This document shows positions 44,679 through 55,990 of a stretch of 64,000 nucleotides of DNA, one piece after another. The notes beneath the pieces were generated by a model. It was not told where the DNA came from and searched no databases. It saw nothing but the letters and a program-made list of their open reading frames with translations. Both the position numbers and the translations under genes were made by a program. The stretch's first letter is position 1. Every line of letters starts with the position of its first letter. Origin of the DNA: Aspidiotus rigidus (lineage: Eukaryota; Arthropoda; Insecta; Hemiptera; Diaspididae). The stretch spans positions 2,464,001-2,528,000 of the forward strand of contig JAVHKY010000008.1 of NCBI GenBank assembly GCA_035079385.1. Reading direction: 5' to 3'.

Positions 44679-47288
44679 ACGCAGATTAGCTTGAAAATGT
44701 ATAAAAATCACCCGTCACTAGTGCAAATTGGGTCGTATTATTCATTTGTTTCAATTCAGAAGAGGTCAGTTTGGATCGAGATTTTTAAAATTACGTTAAG
44801 AAATTTCAAAAATTCAGAAAATTTAGGAAACTAGGCGGAAAAGTCAAGGATATCACTTATAAGAGAAGTGTGTATGCGAGAAGGGGGGCGGCTTGGAAAA
44901 GTTTCAGGGAGACTGAGCGAAATTTTGATCATTAGCTACACATATGGAGAAGGGACAGGACTTGGAAAAAGTCTACTATATAGAGCTTTCAACTATGTAC
45001 TTTTATATGTATCAGGGGAAGGGAAAGAATTTCAAAAATTTCGACTTTCATGCTGCATTCGAAATGTGGATTGAAAGGGGCTGTTTTTTTGACGTAGGTT
45101 AAGGAGAATACTGACTGCTCTTCCCAAGTCATAAAGAGGATATCGGCTCGTGAAAAAATCTCGATTTTTGTTCAAATTGTCGATCCTAAAACCAGTTATC
45201 GAAATCAATTATTGGAATCGACACAGAAAAATCTCCATATAAAACAGACGCCTCGTTTACCTCAAATAATGTACTTACGAGTATAGTTGATCAGAGAGAC
45301 CCAGAGTGAGCTGTGAGTCTTTCTTAGACTGCGTCATTAATTATACTTGATATTTGACATTGACAAAGCTTTTGTACTGCAGAAAAAAAGATATGTAAGT
45401 GAGAGTGACGATCAAACGATTAAAGAAAAAAAAAAGAATCAAAAGAAGGAAGAAATTATGTCATTCCTAATTCACAATTTTTAAGATGATCAAAATTTAT
45501 AAACTGGATTAATTCCATCCTCATTGAACGAAATATTTTCATGTAGGTATTAGTGAAACAACCAATGAAAATCGCTGTGCATTATATTTCTCAGAAATAT
45601 CAATCCACCTACTTTATTATTAAATGCAGGATATCATCAAACTTGCTGGTAGTCGAGAAGACTACTATTAAGCACTAATTTAAACACTTATGGAATGGAA
45701 GGACTGCGCTTTCCTCCACAGTATTACAGAAAGAAAAAAGTATTTAAAATACTGTAATATAAAATAATCTTAAAAGTGATAATATTTGACCCCTCATCCC
45801 TCACTTTTAGTTCATACTCAATTTTTTTTCTATCCTGGAAAAGATAATAAAGGTCGTGCTAGCAAGACTCATATCACGAAAATTCAAAAATTCCTATAAA
45901 ATTGGCCACGCGTTTGAGTGATCAAAGTCGAAAAATTTTCCACTCTATTTTCCTTTTGCATGTATGCCAATTTTCAAAACTCGACCTGTGAACACCACTA
46001 ATCCTAAATTGATTCATACTCTTGGAAATTATAATCCCACGAACAGGTAATCTCCGCCCATAGCGATTTTTAAAAGTAAAATACACCGCATCGAATAGCG
46101 TGAAATGTAAATCTGTATTAGGTCGATCGAAAAATTGTTCCTATGCTCGGAGAGATAGTGTGGATCCACCTCCAAAACTGTTTTCGTCAAATGAACCGGT
46201 TAGTTGTACGCAGTATACAATGTTGCGGCTCGGCGTCCGTTTATATTTTATTTTTACGTTAAAAGGAGGGATCGAAATAATAATATGTACGCCGTGCAAT
46301 GCGAAGAGGCTACAACGTGTCGCCGCTTCGAATGCCTTCTATCTGCGGGTTCAGGTAGCCGAACGAGCAAATACGTTATAAAGCCTGTCCCGAGAACGTA
46401 TCGTATACAATGTAAAAATTATGATGGTCGACGATTTGAAATGGCGACGGGAGGCAGGAAGTCAGTAATAGGACGATAATTCGGTGTAGCCCGAAAATTG
46501 TCATGTCACGATAACCTAAATTAGAAACGATGACAACTCGTTTATACATGACCTACGAATATCATTTTAAAAATGAAATAGATAGAGTGTAGGGCTTTGC
46601 TTATTTGAGTTCCCTGCCATAAGACAATTAATGTAAAGCGAGTACCAATGCTGCGATAAGAATCCAGCAAACGAGTATGCAAAAGTCCTGCATTCAATTC
46701 ACGCGTAAAAATTAATTTCAGATCAAGACCTAAGTACGTTGTCCCTAATGATTTTTGTGTCGTTTGTGAAACCTCCCTAAGTGAGCTCTCTGCATTAGAG
46801 GAAACTTCAGTAAGTTACAAAATACTCAAAAATGTTTCCTCTTCATCAAAAGAATATTTGCTCAAAAGACAAGTATCAATACTGATAAGAATGTGAACTA
46901 CCAAGATTAGAAATGAGTCAGAATTGGAAAAGAACGCGTCTATATGGCAAAAATGACGAATAACAGGGAACGGAGCTAGAGATCTACAGAATTAAGATAC
47001 GTATAACCGCGTTCTAGACCTTGATCATATTTTTGAAGTCACACACTTGCGCTTAGTTCTCAATACAAAAAGAGGACACGAGTGACTTGTACTAAGCAAG
47101 TACCTGATAATCGTTGATAGCAAACTCATCAAAGATAGTCAGGCGAAGCCCCAACTGGTAAGCTTGTAAACATCGCCAGGAGAGACATTAATTGCTGATC
47201 TGCTAAACGAGGAGAGCTTTTAGAAAACCCGATTTGTAATATGAAATTGGGAAGTTCACTCCTATACCTCCTCTGAATTTATAATATA
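44679..47288. other. Intergenic DNA without recognised genes
   Basis: 44860-45060 has weak 'ggacttggaaaa' family-Y phrases. Beyond that no domain, repeat boundary or RNA gene was seen up to the DIRS element. Confidence 0.4.
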
Positions 47289-47606
47289 ATTATAAAATTG
47301 GACGAACTTACCTGGTGAAGTTCAATTTTAATTGTATGAGGGCCTCTTCCAAGCGGAACACCATGACTGTAGTCTCTCTTGTAGGTACATTGTAGCCACA
47401 CATTCAAAGCGGAAAAATCTGGGATTCCCCGCTCCGTGACGTCCAGTGGGACTTCGTGTAGATATTCATTCTTGAAAGTACAAACATGCTGTGAGAAAGG
47501 AAGGAACCTTGGGTGGGGTTCCGAGGTGGGACTGTTCCGCTTGGAGGAGGCCCTCATACAATTAAAATTGAACTTCACCAGGTAAGTTCGTCCAATTTTA
47601 TAATTG
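47289..47606. repeat. Hairpin module at the 3' side of the DIRS element
   Basis: Arms 47289-47359 and 47533-47606 are inverted copies, nearly identical over about 72 bp ('ggacgaacttacctggtgaa'). The loop (47360-47532) holds the partner of the element's other end. The arrangement resembles a DIRS internal complementary region but is a terminal palindrome here. Confidence 0.75.
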
Positions 47607-47848
47607 TATTTCATGCCTCCTCCAAGCGGAACACCATGTAGATGTTTAAAGCTCACAGCATGGAAGAAAATATTTGGGTACGCAGCCGGAGAAAAAAAAC
47701 AAATATATTTCATAAATCGTGATGAACAGAGGGACACTTGTAAGCTAACAAAAGAGGAATGTTTCCACAACTATTTAAATCTTATGAACAAATAAGAACA
47801 GGGAAAGTAAAATTTTTCTTGTTAGTAACATCGGAAACTGTTAGAGGG

Positions 47849-48764
47849 TTACACCCAAACTGCAAGTGAATATTTTGTTTGATCTTGAATGATTGGTCTA
47901 TTATAGAACTGTGCAAACATGTTAGAGGAAGGGGTCCATCCAGCGGTACTAAGGATGGAATCTGTTGAGGCACCTCCTGTTAAGGCCGCAGACGTCGAGG
48001 CATGTCTAGTACTATGCGGCTTGAACTGCTTGTCTACCCCACTCGCACTGAGGGTGTCTTTTACCCATCTGCTCAGCGTCTGTCGAGATGCGGGTCTGAT
48101 CAGGGCACACGTGGTTACAAATAGTTGGTTGATTGACCCGCGGACCAACTTTGTACATTTGAGGTATTGAGTCATCGTATGGGCAGCGCACACGCGAGGG
48201 TTTGTGAAGAACGGAAGAGACAGGAGGGGTTGATCTCGCCCTCTTCCCGACGTCTTAACCCGATCCGGTATGAAGATGGATATTTGAGACTGGGTGATTT
48301 GAATATTACGAATGTCTATCAGGTGGAGTGTCTGGATACGTTGGCCTGTGGCCAGAGCTAACAGTGTGACAAGTTTTTTCGAAATTTCTTTGAGAGAAGT
48401 TGAGGACGCATCCGGTAATTTGTCGAAATATTGAAGGACACAATGCGGGTCCCACGTCCATTTATACTTTGGTCGAGCCGGGCGTAGGTTCGAAACACCT
48501 TTAAAGAACCGCTTGAGTAGTGGATCGTCGCTGTAAGATGTTTTCGAAATTAAGGAGGTAGACGATCTGGCGACCAACAGGCTACTAAACGACTGGCCTT
48601 GTTGGTATTCGTTGGCTCGGGGACGGGTCGAATGAATCGATTCTTTTCTGTGCACAAAACTGCCACCACTTTTTTAATGCTGGAGTATAGGTGGCTATTG
48701 TGGAGTCTTGAACGGAGGCGATCATTATACTTATTACGGAAGGCGGCGCGTTTTGCATCAGCAT
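47849..48764 (-). pseudogene. DIRS tyrosine recombinase, complete catalytic domain, one frameshift
   Basis: The N-terminal part starts at ATG 48764, overlapping the upstream stop by a few bases, and reads STIATYTPALKKWWQFCAQK, a core-binding-domain segment. The frame then changes near 48610-48625. The main frame (open from 48673 to 47849) carries R106 in TGQRIQTLHL, H214 and R217 in HSTRHAS, W240, and the nucleophile Y251 in FAQFYNRP (numbering from the GTG at 48655). All YR catalytic positions are present. The protein would catalyse integration of a circular DNA copy. The single frameshift is the only visible defect. Confidence 0.8.
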
Positions 48765-50278
48765 TCCTTTCCGGATAATATTCCGGCCACCAGGGAAAGC
48801 TGCTTGTGAAGAGGATGTGGGTTCCTGTTGGCAGAAAGAAGTAAATTCTTAGAGGGAGGAAAAACGACCATTTTTGATACTAAAAGATCCTGAAAGAGCG
48901 GAAACCACGGCTGTGCTGGCCATTGAGGTACTACCAGGATCCCTATCGCTTTCTCGCGCTGGATTTTTTGTAAGACTTTGAGAATAAGCGAAAAGGGGGG
49001 GAAAGCGTAGAAAAAGTTCTCGTTCCAGGGGGTGGTGAATGCATCTATGACTTCCGAGCCCGGGTCGCACTTCCAGGAGAAGTAGCGGGCACACTTGAAA
49101 TTTTTTCGAGAGGCAAAAAGGTCTATTTCTGGATGACCTAGGCAGGAAGTGATTTTTGAGAAGGCCGTTTGGGATAGCTCATATTCTGTTTCCGAATTGA
49201 GTTGGCGCGACTCTCGGTCTGCTGAACCGTTATCCTTCGATTTTTCATAGGAAGCAAAGACAAGTAGATTAGTTCTTTCGCAATACTGCCACAATTGCCG
49301 TGCAATCTTGTCGAAGTGAGGGAACCGAGTTCCGCCCATGCGATTTATATATGCTATAGCGGTTGTGTTATCAATTCTGAGTAAGATTCTTGCATTGGAG
49401 AGCTTTTTGGTGAAGGATTTTAATGCAAAGAAAGCGGCTAGAAGTTCTAATTGATTGATATGCATATCACTCTCGCTTGGTGTCCACGAGCCACGGGCTG
49501 TCTGACCCAGGCACGACGCCCCCCAACCTACTAAGAAGGCATCCGAAAAGATTTCGAGAGTGAATGGAGGGGTGTGAAGAGGCACAGAACTGGTTTGTAA
49601 GTGAGAGCTCCACCATGAAAATTCCATTTGTCGCGCCGGTATTTGCATTAAGGAATTGTAATTGCCATTTGCACAGGAGAGCGCGAGGAGTTTATATCTT
49701 TCAAAGGTTTTTGTGTACGCCCAACCATAAGCTATAGCTGGACAAACAGAGGTTAAGGAGCCGAGAAACTGTGCAAATTGCCTAATGGTACAGGTCTTTT
49801 TTGTGGACATTTTTTTGATGAGCTTAGACATCTTAATTCTTTTTTCCTTAGGTAAGGAAATTGTCATCGCAATTGAATCAAATTCAAAACCTAAATACGT
49901 GTACTTTGTAGCTGGAGGGAATAGGCACTTTTTCTTTGAAAAGAGAAAGCCGAGCAAGGAAATAAATTGGTTCCGCAGTGGGGAACAAGGCCGGATTGCA
50001 CCTTTAAATAAGAGCTCAGATACAAGTTTTTCGAGCGCTAAGAATTCCGTAGGTGAGACAGGCCGATCGTTTGGAATAGACCTTTGTGTAGGAGGTTCGA
50101 GGAAAGGTATTTTATACCCTTCGATCCAGGACAGCAGTACCCGATCTGTCGTGAAACGTTTCCATTCTTCAAGAAAAAGGGCTAATCGCCAGATCCTTTT
50201 AAATGAAGATATTCCGGCGAAGAACGCGAACCCAAAAAGGCGTGCGGCTGCGAACGCACAAAACGAAAGAATGAATAT
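48758..50278 (-). CDS. DIRS RT-RNase H-methyltransferase-like polyprotein with RT core deleted in frame
   Basis: The frame is open from just below a TAG at 50279-50281 to TGA at 48758-48760 (506 codons). The first part reads WKRFTTDRVLLSWIEGYKIPF and LVSELLFKGAIRP, the start of the DIRS RT. At NQFIS it jumps to LLGFLFSKKKC, which belongs after the RT active site, so motifs A to C are missing without loss of frame. RNase H follows with D (IFSDAF), E (NQLELLA), D (RIDNTTA) and D (GSADRES), all intact. Then the DIRS methyltransferase-like region has HPEIDLFASR, DAFTTPWNE, FYAFPPFSLI and PQWPAQPWFP. Frame retention without RT suggests a single deletion event. Confidence 0.85.
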   Translation of the reverse strand: MFILSFCAFAAARLFGFAFFAGISSFKRIWRLALFLEEWKRFTTDRVLLSWIEGYKIPFLEPPTQRSIPNDRPVSPTEFLALEKLVSELLFKGAIRPCSPLRNQFISLLGFLFSKKKCLFPPATKYTYLGFEFDSIAMTISLPKEKRIKMSKLIKKMSTKKTCTIRQFAQFLGSLTSVCPAIAYGWAYTKTFERYKLLALSCANGNYNSLMQIPARQMEFSWWSSHLQTSSVPLHTPPFTLEIFSDAFLVGWGASCLGQTARGSWTPSESDMHINQLELLAAFFALKSFTKKLSNARILLRIDNTTAIAYINRMGGTRFPHFDKIARQLWQYCERTNLLVFASYEKSKDNGSADRESRQLNSETEYELSQTAFSKITSCLGHPEIDLFASRKNFKCARYFSWKCDPGSEVIDAFTTPWNENFFYAFPPFSLILKVLQKIQREKAIGILVVPQWPAQPWFPLFQDLLVSKMVVFPPSKNLLLSANRNPHPLHKQLSLVAGILSGKEC

Positions 50279-50391
50279 CTACACGAAGTCCCACTGGACG
50301 CAGATTTTTCCGCTTTGAATGTGTGGCTACAATGTAGCTACAAAAGAGACTACATGGTGTTCCGCTTGGAGGAGGCATGAAATACAATTGC

Positions 50392-53300
50392 CGAGTTAGA
50401 AGCACGCTTCTGGTAATCGATTACATGAATAAAGGTTATATATTTTATTCTGCATACAAATCTAATGATGTTCTTCCTAACATGTGACAGTCACTTGTAT
50501 CCATTGATTCCGGGAACTTCACACTTTTGATCGAGTAATTTGTTGGTTAATCATATTGCTGGCTCTTTTCTTCTTCTTACGTTTCTACACTTGTGTACGC
50601 CTACCTCCTCCCACTCTGCCCCGCTTGATGTCCTTGTGACAACTAGAAGCGGTTTCTTGACGCTTAACCCATCGACTTACGAGTCTCTATTTCTGAAATA
50701 GGCGATGGTAGTTTTTCCTATTTGTGGTATATTGGTGTATGGTTCACCTACTTCTTCAGTCCCCGCCGCCGTTCTTCTTCCCACTGCTGTCATACAGTCT
50801 CTTCTAGATAGTTGATTGTATCTACGCCCTGCACGTCCAATCTGACTGGTTTGTTGGCAAGCTTGTATCGTAGGGATAGGCTGAACTTTCTTCTCTGGAA
50901 ATCCTGCGTAGGATCAAGGAATTTGAAGTCATTTCCAAGTAAACATTGCACCTGGTGACGCTATTATTTACTTCCGGCGTCCAGATTCCGTATTCGCTCG
51001 TGGAGTAAAAGTTCTGCCACTTCATTCGATACTCCTCATTTGGATGCTGGGACGTGACTCAAGTGTGGCCCAGCTGATGATGTAGTTTTTTAGAGGTTCT
51101 GATAATGGCGTTGTCCAGTGTCTTCAGTAGCAGGGACGGCTGATTGGCGACGACTCTGCCTGCAGATTGCCTTTTTTCGATGTAGGTAATTGATGAGCCT
51201 GTCATTGCTTCTTCTTTTCGGCAGTGCTTTGCTGTATATACCAGCACAAAACTGGAACTTCTAAAATCGTCGTTTGCGTTTCCATGTTGTACTCGTATAA
51301 GTGTTTAACAGACATTGATCAGCAAAGAGAGTATCCTTCCTGTATTCGCAGAGATGTATTGGATATGTGCCTCCCAGTTCAGCTGCGTAGAGTGACCAGA
51401 CTGATTCTTTCGTGACTTATCTAATATTTATCAGCAGGTGACGTCATATCTTTAGGTGGCAATGATTACAAAAATGGGGCTTGACCGTTTCGTTGTGTCC
51501 GAAAACTGAATTAGTGCAGTTCCGTGATTTAATCACTCAGACGTTTTGATGCCCAAAAGATTCTTTCCAGAGACAGAGTTAGAGCAGTTCAACATTAAGG
51601 TGAACATCGAATGGTCCCGTGAAAAAGATGACTGAAAATTAAAAGATACGGGAGTTTTTTAACGTATGTTACAGATTTCAATTCATCTGCTATTGATCTT
51701 CTAGAATTATTTCCCTCACCTGTGTCTAACGAGATTTACCTAGGTTCATAAAAATGCAAAAACGTGCTGTCCTGGACGGGGAACATGACTCGCAGAAAAA
51801 ATTGGAAAAATCCATGAAGTTTGCACGTGAAAACTTTTTCATCAAGGAGAATACAAAACTCGCATTATGACCTCGCGAAGACGCGCTAGAAAGTTGAAAT
51901 TCGATAGGTACCTTGCAGACATACCTATACTCAAAGTTCATTTGGTCTCTGCTATAGACAATGTCAACTGTTTTTAATTTCTTCGTTGTCATCCTATTCT
52001 TGACGAGAAATCGTCGAAATCGATAAGTTTCAGCGCGCAAAATATTTAGTCGCTTTCTCTCAAAAAATGGAGAAATTTTATTTTGTGTCTCTTGCTGTGA
52101 AAACTTGTTAAAAAGTTAAATTATAACTATTAACGTATACTACCAAAATGTCGACGTACCCTAATTATACGCGAACATCATTTAATAACCTCACTAAATA
52201 ATATGTTTCGGCGATAAAATGTATATTTACAACAGTCCATGCGAGAATAAAACTGTATTAACAATAGATCTAATTACTGTCTAAATTAGATGTGGACGTC
52301 GCGTCAGCAGTACACGTAAATGAGCCCGACGATGAACGATTCTATAGTCCAATGTTACATGGAAATCATGCTCCGTTTTTTTTCTTTCTTCTATATTCCA
52401 AAGAAATATAATTACGACGAGCACAAGGTATTTTAACTACATAGATACTCACTTGTATAATATTGTGTAGGTTAGTTTTATATATCGTGTCTCATCCTCA
52501 CTTTCTGCAAGTGGGGAGTAAAGAAAATGTATTTTGGTTTTTTAAAAGAAAGACGAAACGATGAAAAACTTAATTTACTCCTTCAGCCTGCATCCAATGT
52601 CAATAAGAGTTTGGGTTCCATAATAGAATTAAATGTTCTTGAATTTTAATGATTTTAAAAATTCCTGGTCGAACAAAGGGAGAGAAGAATAGGGAAATGA
52701 TATATCTGATATGAAAACTCAAAAAAAACATTCCAAATTTATTTCTGGTCTATGTGCAGGTAATTTAATACCTTCTACTCAGAAAACTTCCCGAAATGTT
52801 TCCAACGCTCGAAATTTCAAACAAAAATCTGTTTTGGCAACCAATGAGATTTATTCTACCGCGGTATACGTAACTCTATGTAGACCTTCAAAGATATACG
52901 AAACTCGAAACTCGACTTGCTCATTGCACGACAAACGCGCTATACGTCTCTTTCCAGACAACGGAAACAGAAACTGCATCAATGAAAAAGGATGTTTCCC
53001 TAATACGTGACAATCGCTTCTCGCGGATGTACGATATCAATTCGAGATTGACGAAATGCATAATATTCGAATCATTATAAATGAGTCAACGATTAGAACC
53101 CTCCAGAAATTATGTACATTACTTATTCTGTCTGCGTTCTTACCATCATCAATAAAGTCTATAGTCACAGCTTATAAGGTGATTAATTAGACGCTCTATG
53201 CACGATCTTAACTATGTTTCAAATTTAAGGCAAGATAACAGGTGGCTCGATAAAAGTATTTCAGCGATAATCAGATGTAGGGACCTCCGAAAATTTTTAG

Positions 53301-53640
53301 GCAGAGCTGCAATTTGGTTAAGATATCTTTTTTCTTCATGATGAAAATTTTAGAACATCAGGCTGCATACTCTATCAAACGTACACGTTTTATATTCTTA
53401 ATCAGGCTCCAGCAATTTATAATATGAATAGGAGATATCTAGGAGAGGAGAGGTTGAGTTAATGTAATGAACGCCGACGAAATTATTGTGTTATTGAGAT
53501 ACGTAGATGATAATGAAGAGGTAATAAGTACAAGTTGTATTTAAATATATGGGCTGGATCGTGCGCATGTTTATTCACAAAACTTGTCTAAGGAGTATCT
53601 GAAGTTCCATCTCGAAAAATAAGCAAGTGGAACAAAAAAT
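50392..53640. other. Intergenic DNA without recognised genes
   Basis: On the minus strand around 50820-51250, frames read as if from decayed coding sequence (for example MKWQNFYSTSEYGIWTPEVN), but I recognise no domain. The rest, including 52711-53010, looks fortuitous. No terminal repeats found. Confidence 0.35.
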
Positions 53641-54500
53641 CAGATGCTATTGCGGGACTGCAATCCCGAGAATTTTTTCAAGTTCCCCTCCTGTCATATA
53701 GAGCTTAGAGCAAGCCTGAAATTTTTCCAATTCCCGACCGGGACATTCTGTTTTTGTGAAAGAATACCGTGATACTTCTGCGGTTGCACTTCTGTGGTAC
53801 CGAATCTCAATTGGCGTTGAGTCTTTGAGACGACTGGTCATGCTCGTGTGCGTGTTTGTGTAAGTGTATACGTGTGCGTGTGCGCGGCTACTTTTCTTTT
53901 TATTTTTTATTTTTTTATTCTTTATTTTATTTTATTTTTTCTTTTATTCGATTTTTTTATTTTATTTTATTTTATTTTTTATTTTATTTTTTATTTTATT
54001 TTTTATTTTATGTTTTATTTTATTTTTTATTTTATTTTTTATTTTATTTTTTATTTTATTTTTTATTTTATTTTTAATTTTTTATTTTATTTTTATTTTA
54101 TTTTTTATTTTATTCGATTTTTTTCATTTTATTTTATTTTGTTATTATTTTTTATTATTATTATTTTTTTTTTATTTTTTTTTCTTGTAATTAGAGGCAA
54201 ATTAAGACTCACGGATCGAACCCTTAAGGGTGGTGTCGGCGGTAATTGGCCCCCAGGCTGTTGTCGGCACCACCCCAAAAAATAAGCAATATAAATAAAA
54301 AAGAAAAAATGATGACATGACAACTTGAACGCGCTGCAATTTCAAGGAACCCGTCGTTTTTCCATATCCCCCTCCTGTCATATATAACTCAACAGTGGAA
54401 ATCTTTCCAAGTCCCTAGCTCGAGAGTCGAAATTTATTCAAGTCCCCCTCCTATAATAAATAGCTCGGAAGTCAAAACTTTTCCAAGTCCCCCTCCTATC
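53641..54500 (+). repeat. Family-X repeat copy interrupted by a 570-bp insertion
   Basis: 53643-53736 ('gctattgcgggactg', 'cccgagaattttttcaagt', 'agagcttagagc', 'aatttttccaattcccga') aligns with 39366-39473, and 54307-54500 ('atgatgacatgacaacttga', 'gaacgcgctgcaatttcaag') continues the same alignment. The insertion at 53737-54306 separates them. The right side merges into family-Y units. Confidence 0.65.
53737..54306 (+). mobile_element. Insertion with TTTTATTTTA microsatellite and hairpin plus A-rich tail
   Basis: It contains a GT-rich run (53842-53882), a (TTTTATTTTA)n-like tract (53892-54185), then a GC-rich hairpin with stem GGGTGGTGTCGGC (54228-54240) and GTCGGCACCACCCC (54263-54276), directly followed by 'aaaaaataagcaatataaataaaaaag'. 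A 3' hairpin before an A-rich tail is common in LINE and SINE 3' ends, so a 5'-truncated retroposon is likely. The F-rich open frames over the tract are not genes. No target duplication confirmed. Confidence 0.5.
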
Positions 54501-55015
54501 GTATATAGCTCGAGAGTCAAAATTTTAACAGGGAACCTGTTTTGTGAGGGGTTTTTTGAAAATTTTGGCATGCGCCCTGCGACGTGCGCCATCTGGCGAA
54601 AAATTTGGAAAAATTTCGACTGTCGAGCTATGTATGATAAGAGGGGGGACTTGGAAAAATGTTTACTCTCGAGCTATATATAATATTTCTAAGTCCCCCT
54701 GCTATCATACATAGCTTGGAGATCGAAATTTTAACAGGGAACCTGTCGTATGGGGGGCTTTTTGAGAAATTTGCCGTGCGCCGTCCAACAAAAAACTTGG
54801 AAAAATTTCGACTATCGAACTTTATATGATAGGAGAAGGACTTAGAATAATTGCGTACTCCAAGCTATAAATGATAGGAGGGAGACTTACAAGGGTGTCG
54901 ACTCTCGAGCCATATATGATAGGAGAGGGACTTTTGATTCCTGAGCTATGTATGATAGGAGGGGGACTTGGCCAATGATAGGAGAGGGACGTAGAATAAT
55001 TTTGATCTCCAATTT
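54400..55015. repeat. Family-Y tandem units, 40-60 bp, in alternating orientation
   Basis: Phrases 'aagtccccctcctat-atatatagctcg-agtc-aaa-ttt' and their reverse complement 'cga-ctatatatgataggagggggacttgg' repeat about ten times. Two larger cores, 'aacagggaacctgttttgtg' (54528) and 'aacagggaacctgtcgtatg' (54733), head half-units about 205 bp apart. Non-coding. Confidence 0.7.
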
Positions 55016-55099
55016 CCGGTTTAATATTTGTTAAAGTTATTGTATCTTTCTCTGAACATATTAAAGTTTACGTGGTCTGCTCCCGTGACTCAAAACTAC

Positions 55100-55990
55100 C
55101 GCTAATCAGGTTTAATTGTTTGAACTACTTTTGTGATGACAGGTCTGCGCGCGGTTGAAGATCGACTACAACCTCGCGTATGATCGAGGCGGTCAAATAT
55201 AAGGGCATATATGAATTTACTCAGAAGCTTGTCCTGGGCCTGAAACGTACTCATAGAACCCCGCTTCAGATCAAAGAGGACCCCAAACATTCAGATGGTG
55301 GTAGGTATGAGAATCGAGAAACTTTTCGCGCTCGGTTCATCTCGAAGTGAGCAAATTTGCAGCAATTCTCGTTATGTTAGGCGAGGAAAGTGAAATTTCC
55401 GACATCCCGCTAGATTCACATTCTTTTTCAAAGGACAACGAGAATTCCCCTACATTGTTCCTCCCTGTATCTTGCCACGCGTTCACAACAAGAAAGGAAC
55501 CACTTTGTACGATCGTCAAATTTCCTCCATCGCCTGACACAAGGATAATTTCTGCACATTTACGTACTCCCTTCGATCATACGCGGGGCTGAATTGGCTC
55601 TCTGACCGCGAGTCCACAGCAGAAGACCAGCTCCTTCATAGAATCCCATCCAGCGCCTAATACAATGAGGTTTTCGCACATTTTCCCGCTTCGATTGTAC
55701 GCGAGGTTGTGGTCGATTCTTCATCGTCTGCAGGGCTGTAGTCAATAGTACAAACGATTAAGACTGATTATAGGAGTAATGGGGAAGCTGGCCAAATTAA
55801 CTTGATTACGTTTAGAGAGGGCACATATTGGCGCAAGTTTTCGAGATTTTTTTCATCTTGAAATTTCTCTGAGTACGAGCAATCCTCCAATGAATGGGGG
55901 TCTAAGCTAAAACCCGAATCATAGAGAAGGCTGGTGCCGTAAAACTTCAATGGGTTCTACAGAGGGTAGGGGCTTCGGCACAAATGAGGC
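55100..55990. repeat. Second array related to S2, also with forward and inverted units
   Basis: A forward unit near 55150-55215 reads 'gcgcggttgaagatcgacta' and 'cgcgtatgatcgaggcgg'. Inverted units lie near 55570-55650 ('cttcgatcatacgcggggct', 'ctctctgaccgcgagtc') and 55690-55735 ('cttcgattgtacgcgaggtt'). Identity to the S2 units at 21.0-22.6 kb is modest but the box order is kept. Confidence 0.55.

Larger units (their letters stand above)
47289..50391 (-). mobile_element. DIRS-type tyrosine-recombinase retrotransposon, internally deleted
   Basis: Coding order on the minus strand is RT remnant, RNase H, methyltransferase-like domain, then tyrosine recombinase, which is the DIRS order. Non-coding ends carry inverted repeats: 47600-47638 with 50353-50391 (about 39 bp, core CCTCCAAGCGGAACACCATG); 47348-47474 with 50269-50374 (about 105-125 bp with two indels); and a local hairpin 47289-47359 with 47533-47606. 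DIRS elements use inverted ends and an internal complementary region to form a circular intermediate and make no target duplication; none was seen. RT core loss and a frameshift make it non-autonomous. Confidence 0.85.

Noticed and set aside
44472..44834. 120-codon frame with a near-identical copy at 58353-58562
   Set aside because: The similarity is that of a duplicated 745-bp non-coding hAT-like element. The frame covers one arbitrary part of it and differs between copies by replacement changes.
47919..48170. Plus-strand frames opposite the recombinase and RNase H of the DIRS element (also 49785-50318)
   Set aside because: They are antisense to conserved catalytic domains.
50822..51247. 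Minus-strand frames that might be decayed coding sequence
   Set aside because: I could not match them to any family by motif, so no gene is called; mentioned only as part of the gap description.
53848..54285. Phe/Ile/Leu/Tyr-rich open frames that look like a membrane protein
   Set aside because: They are translations of a TTTTATTTTA-type simple repeat in all three forward frames; no real protein.
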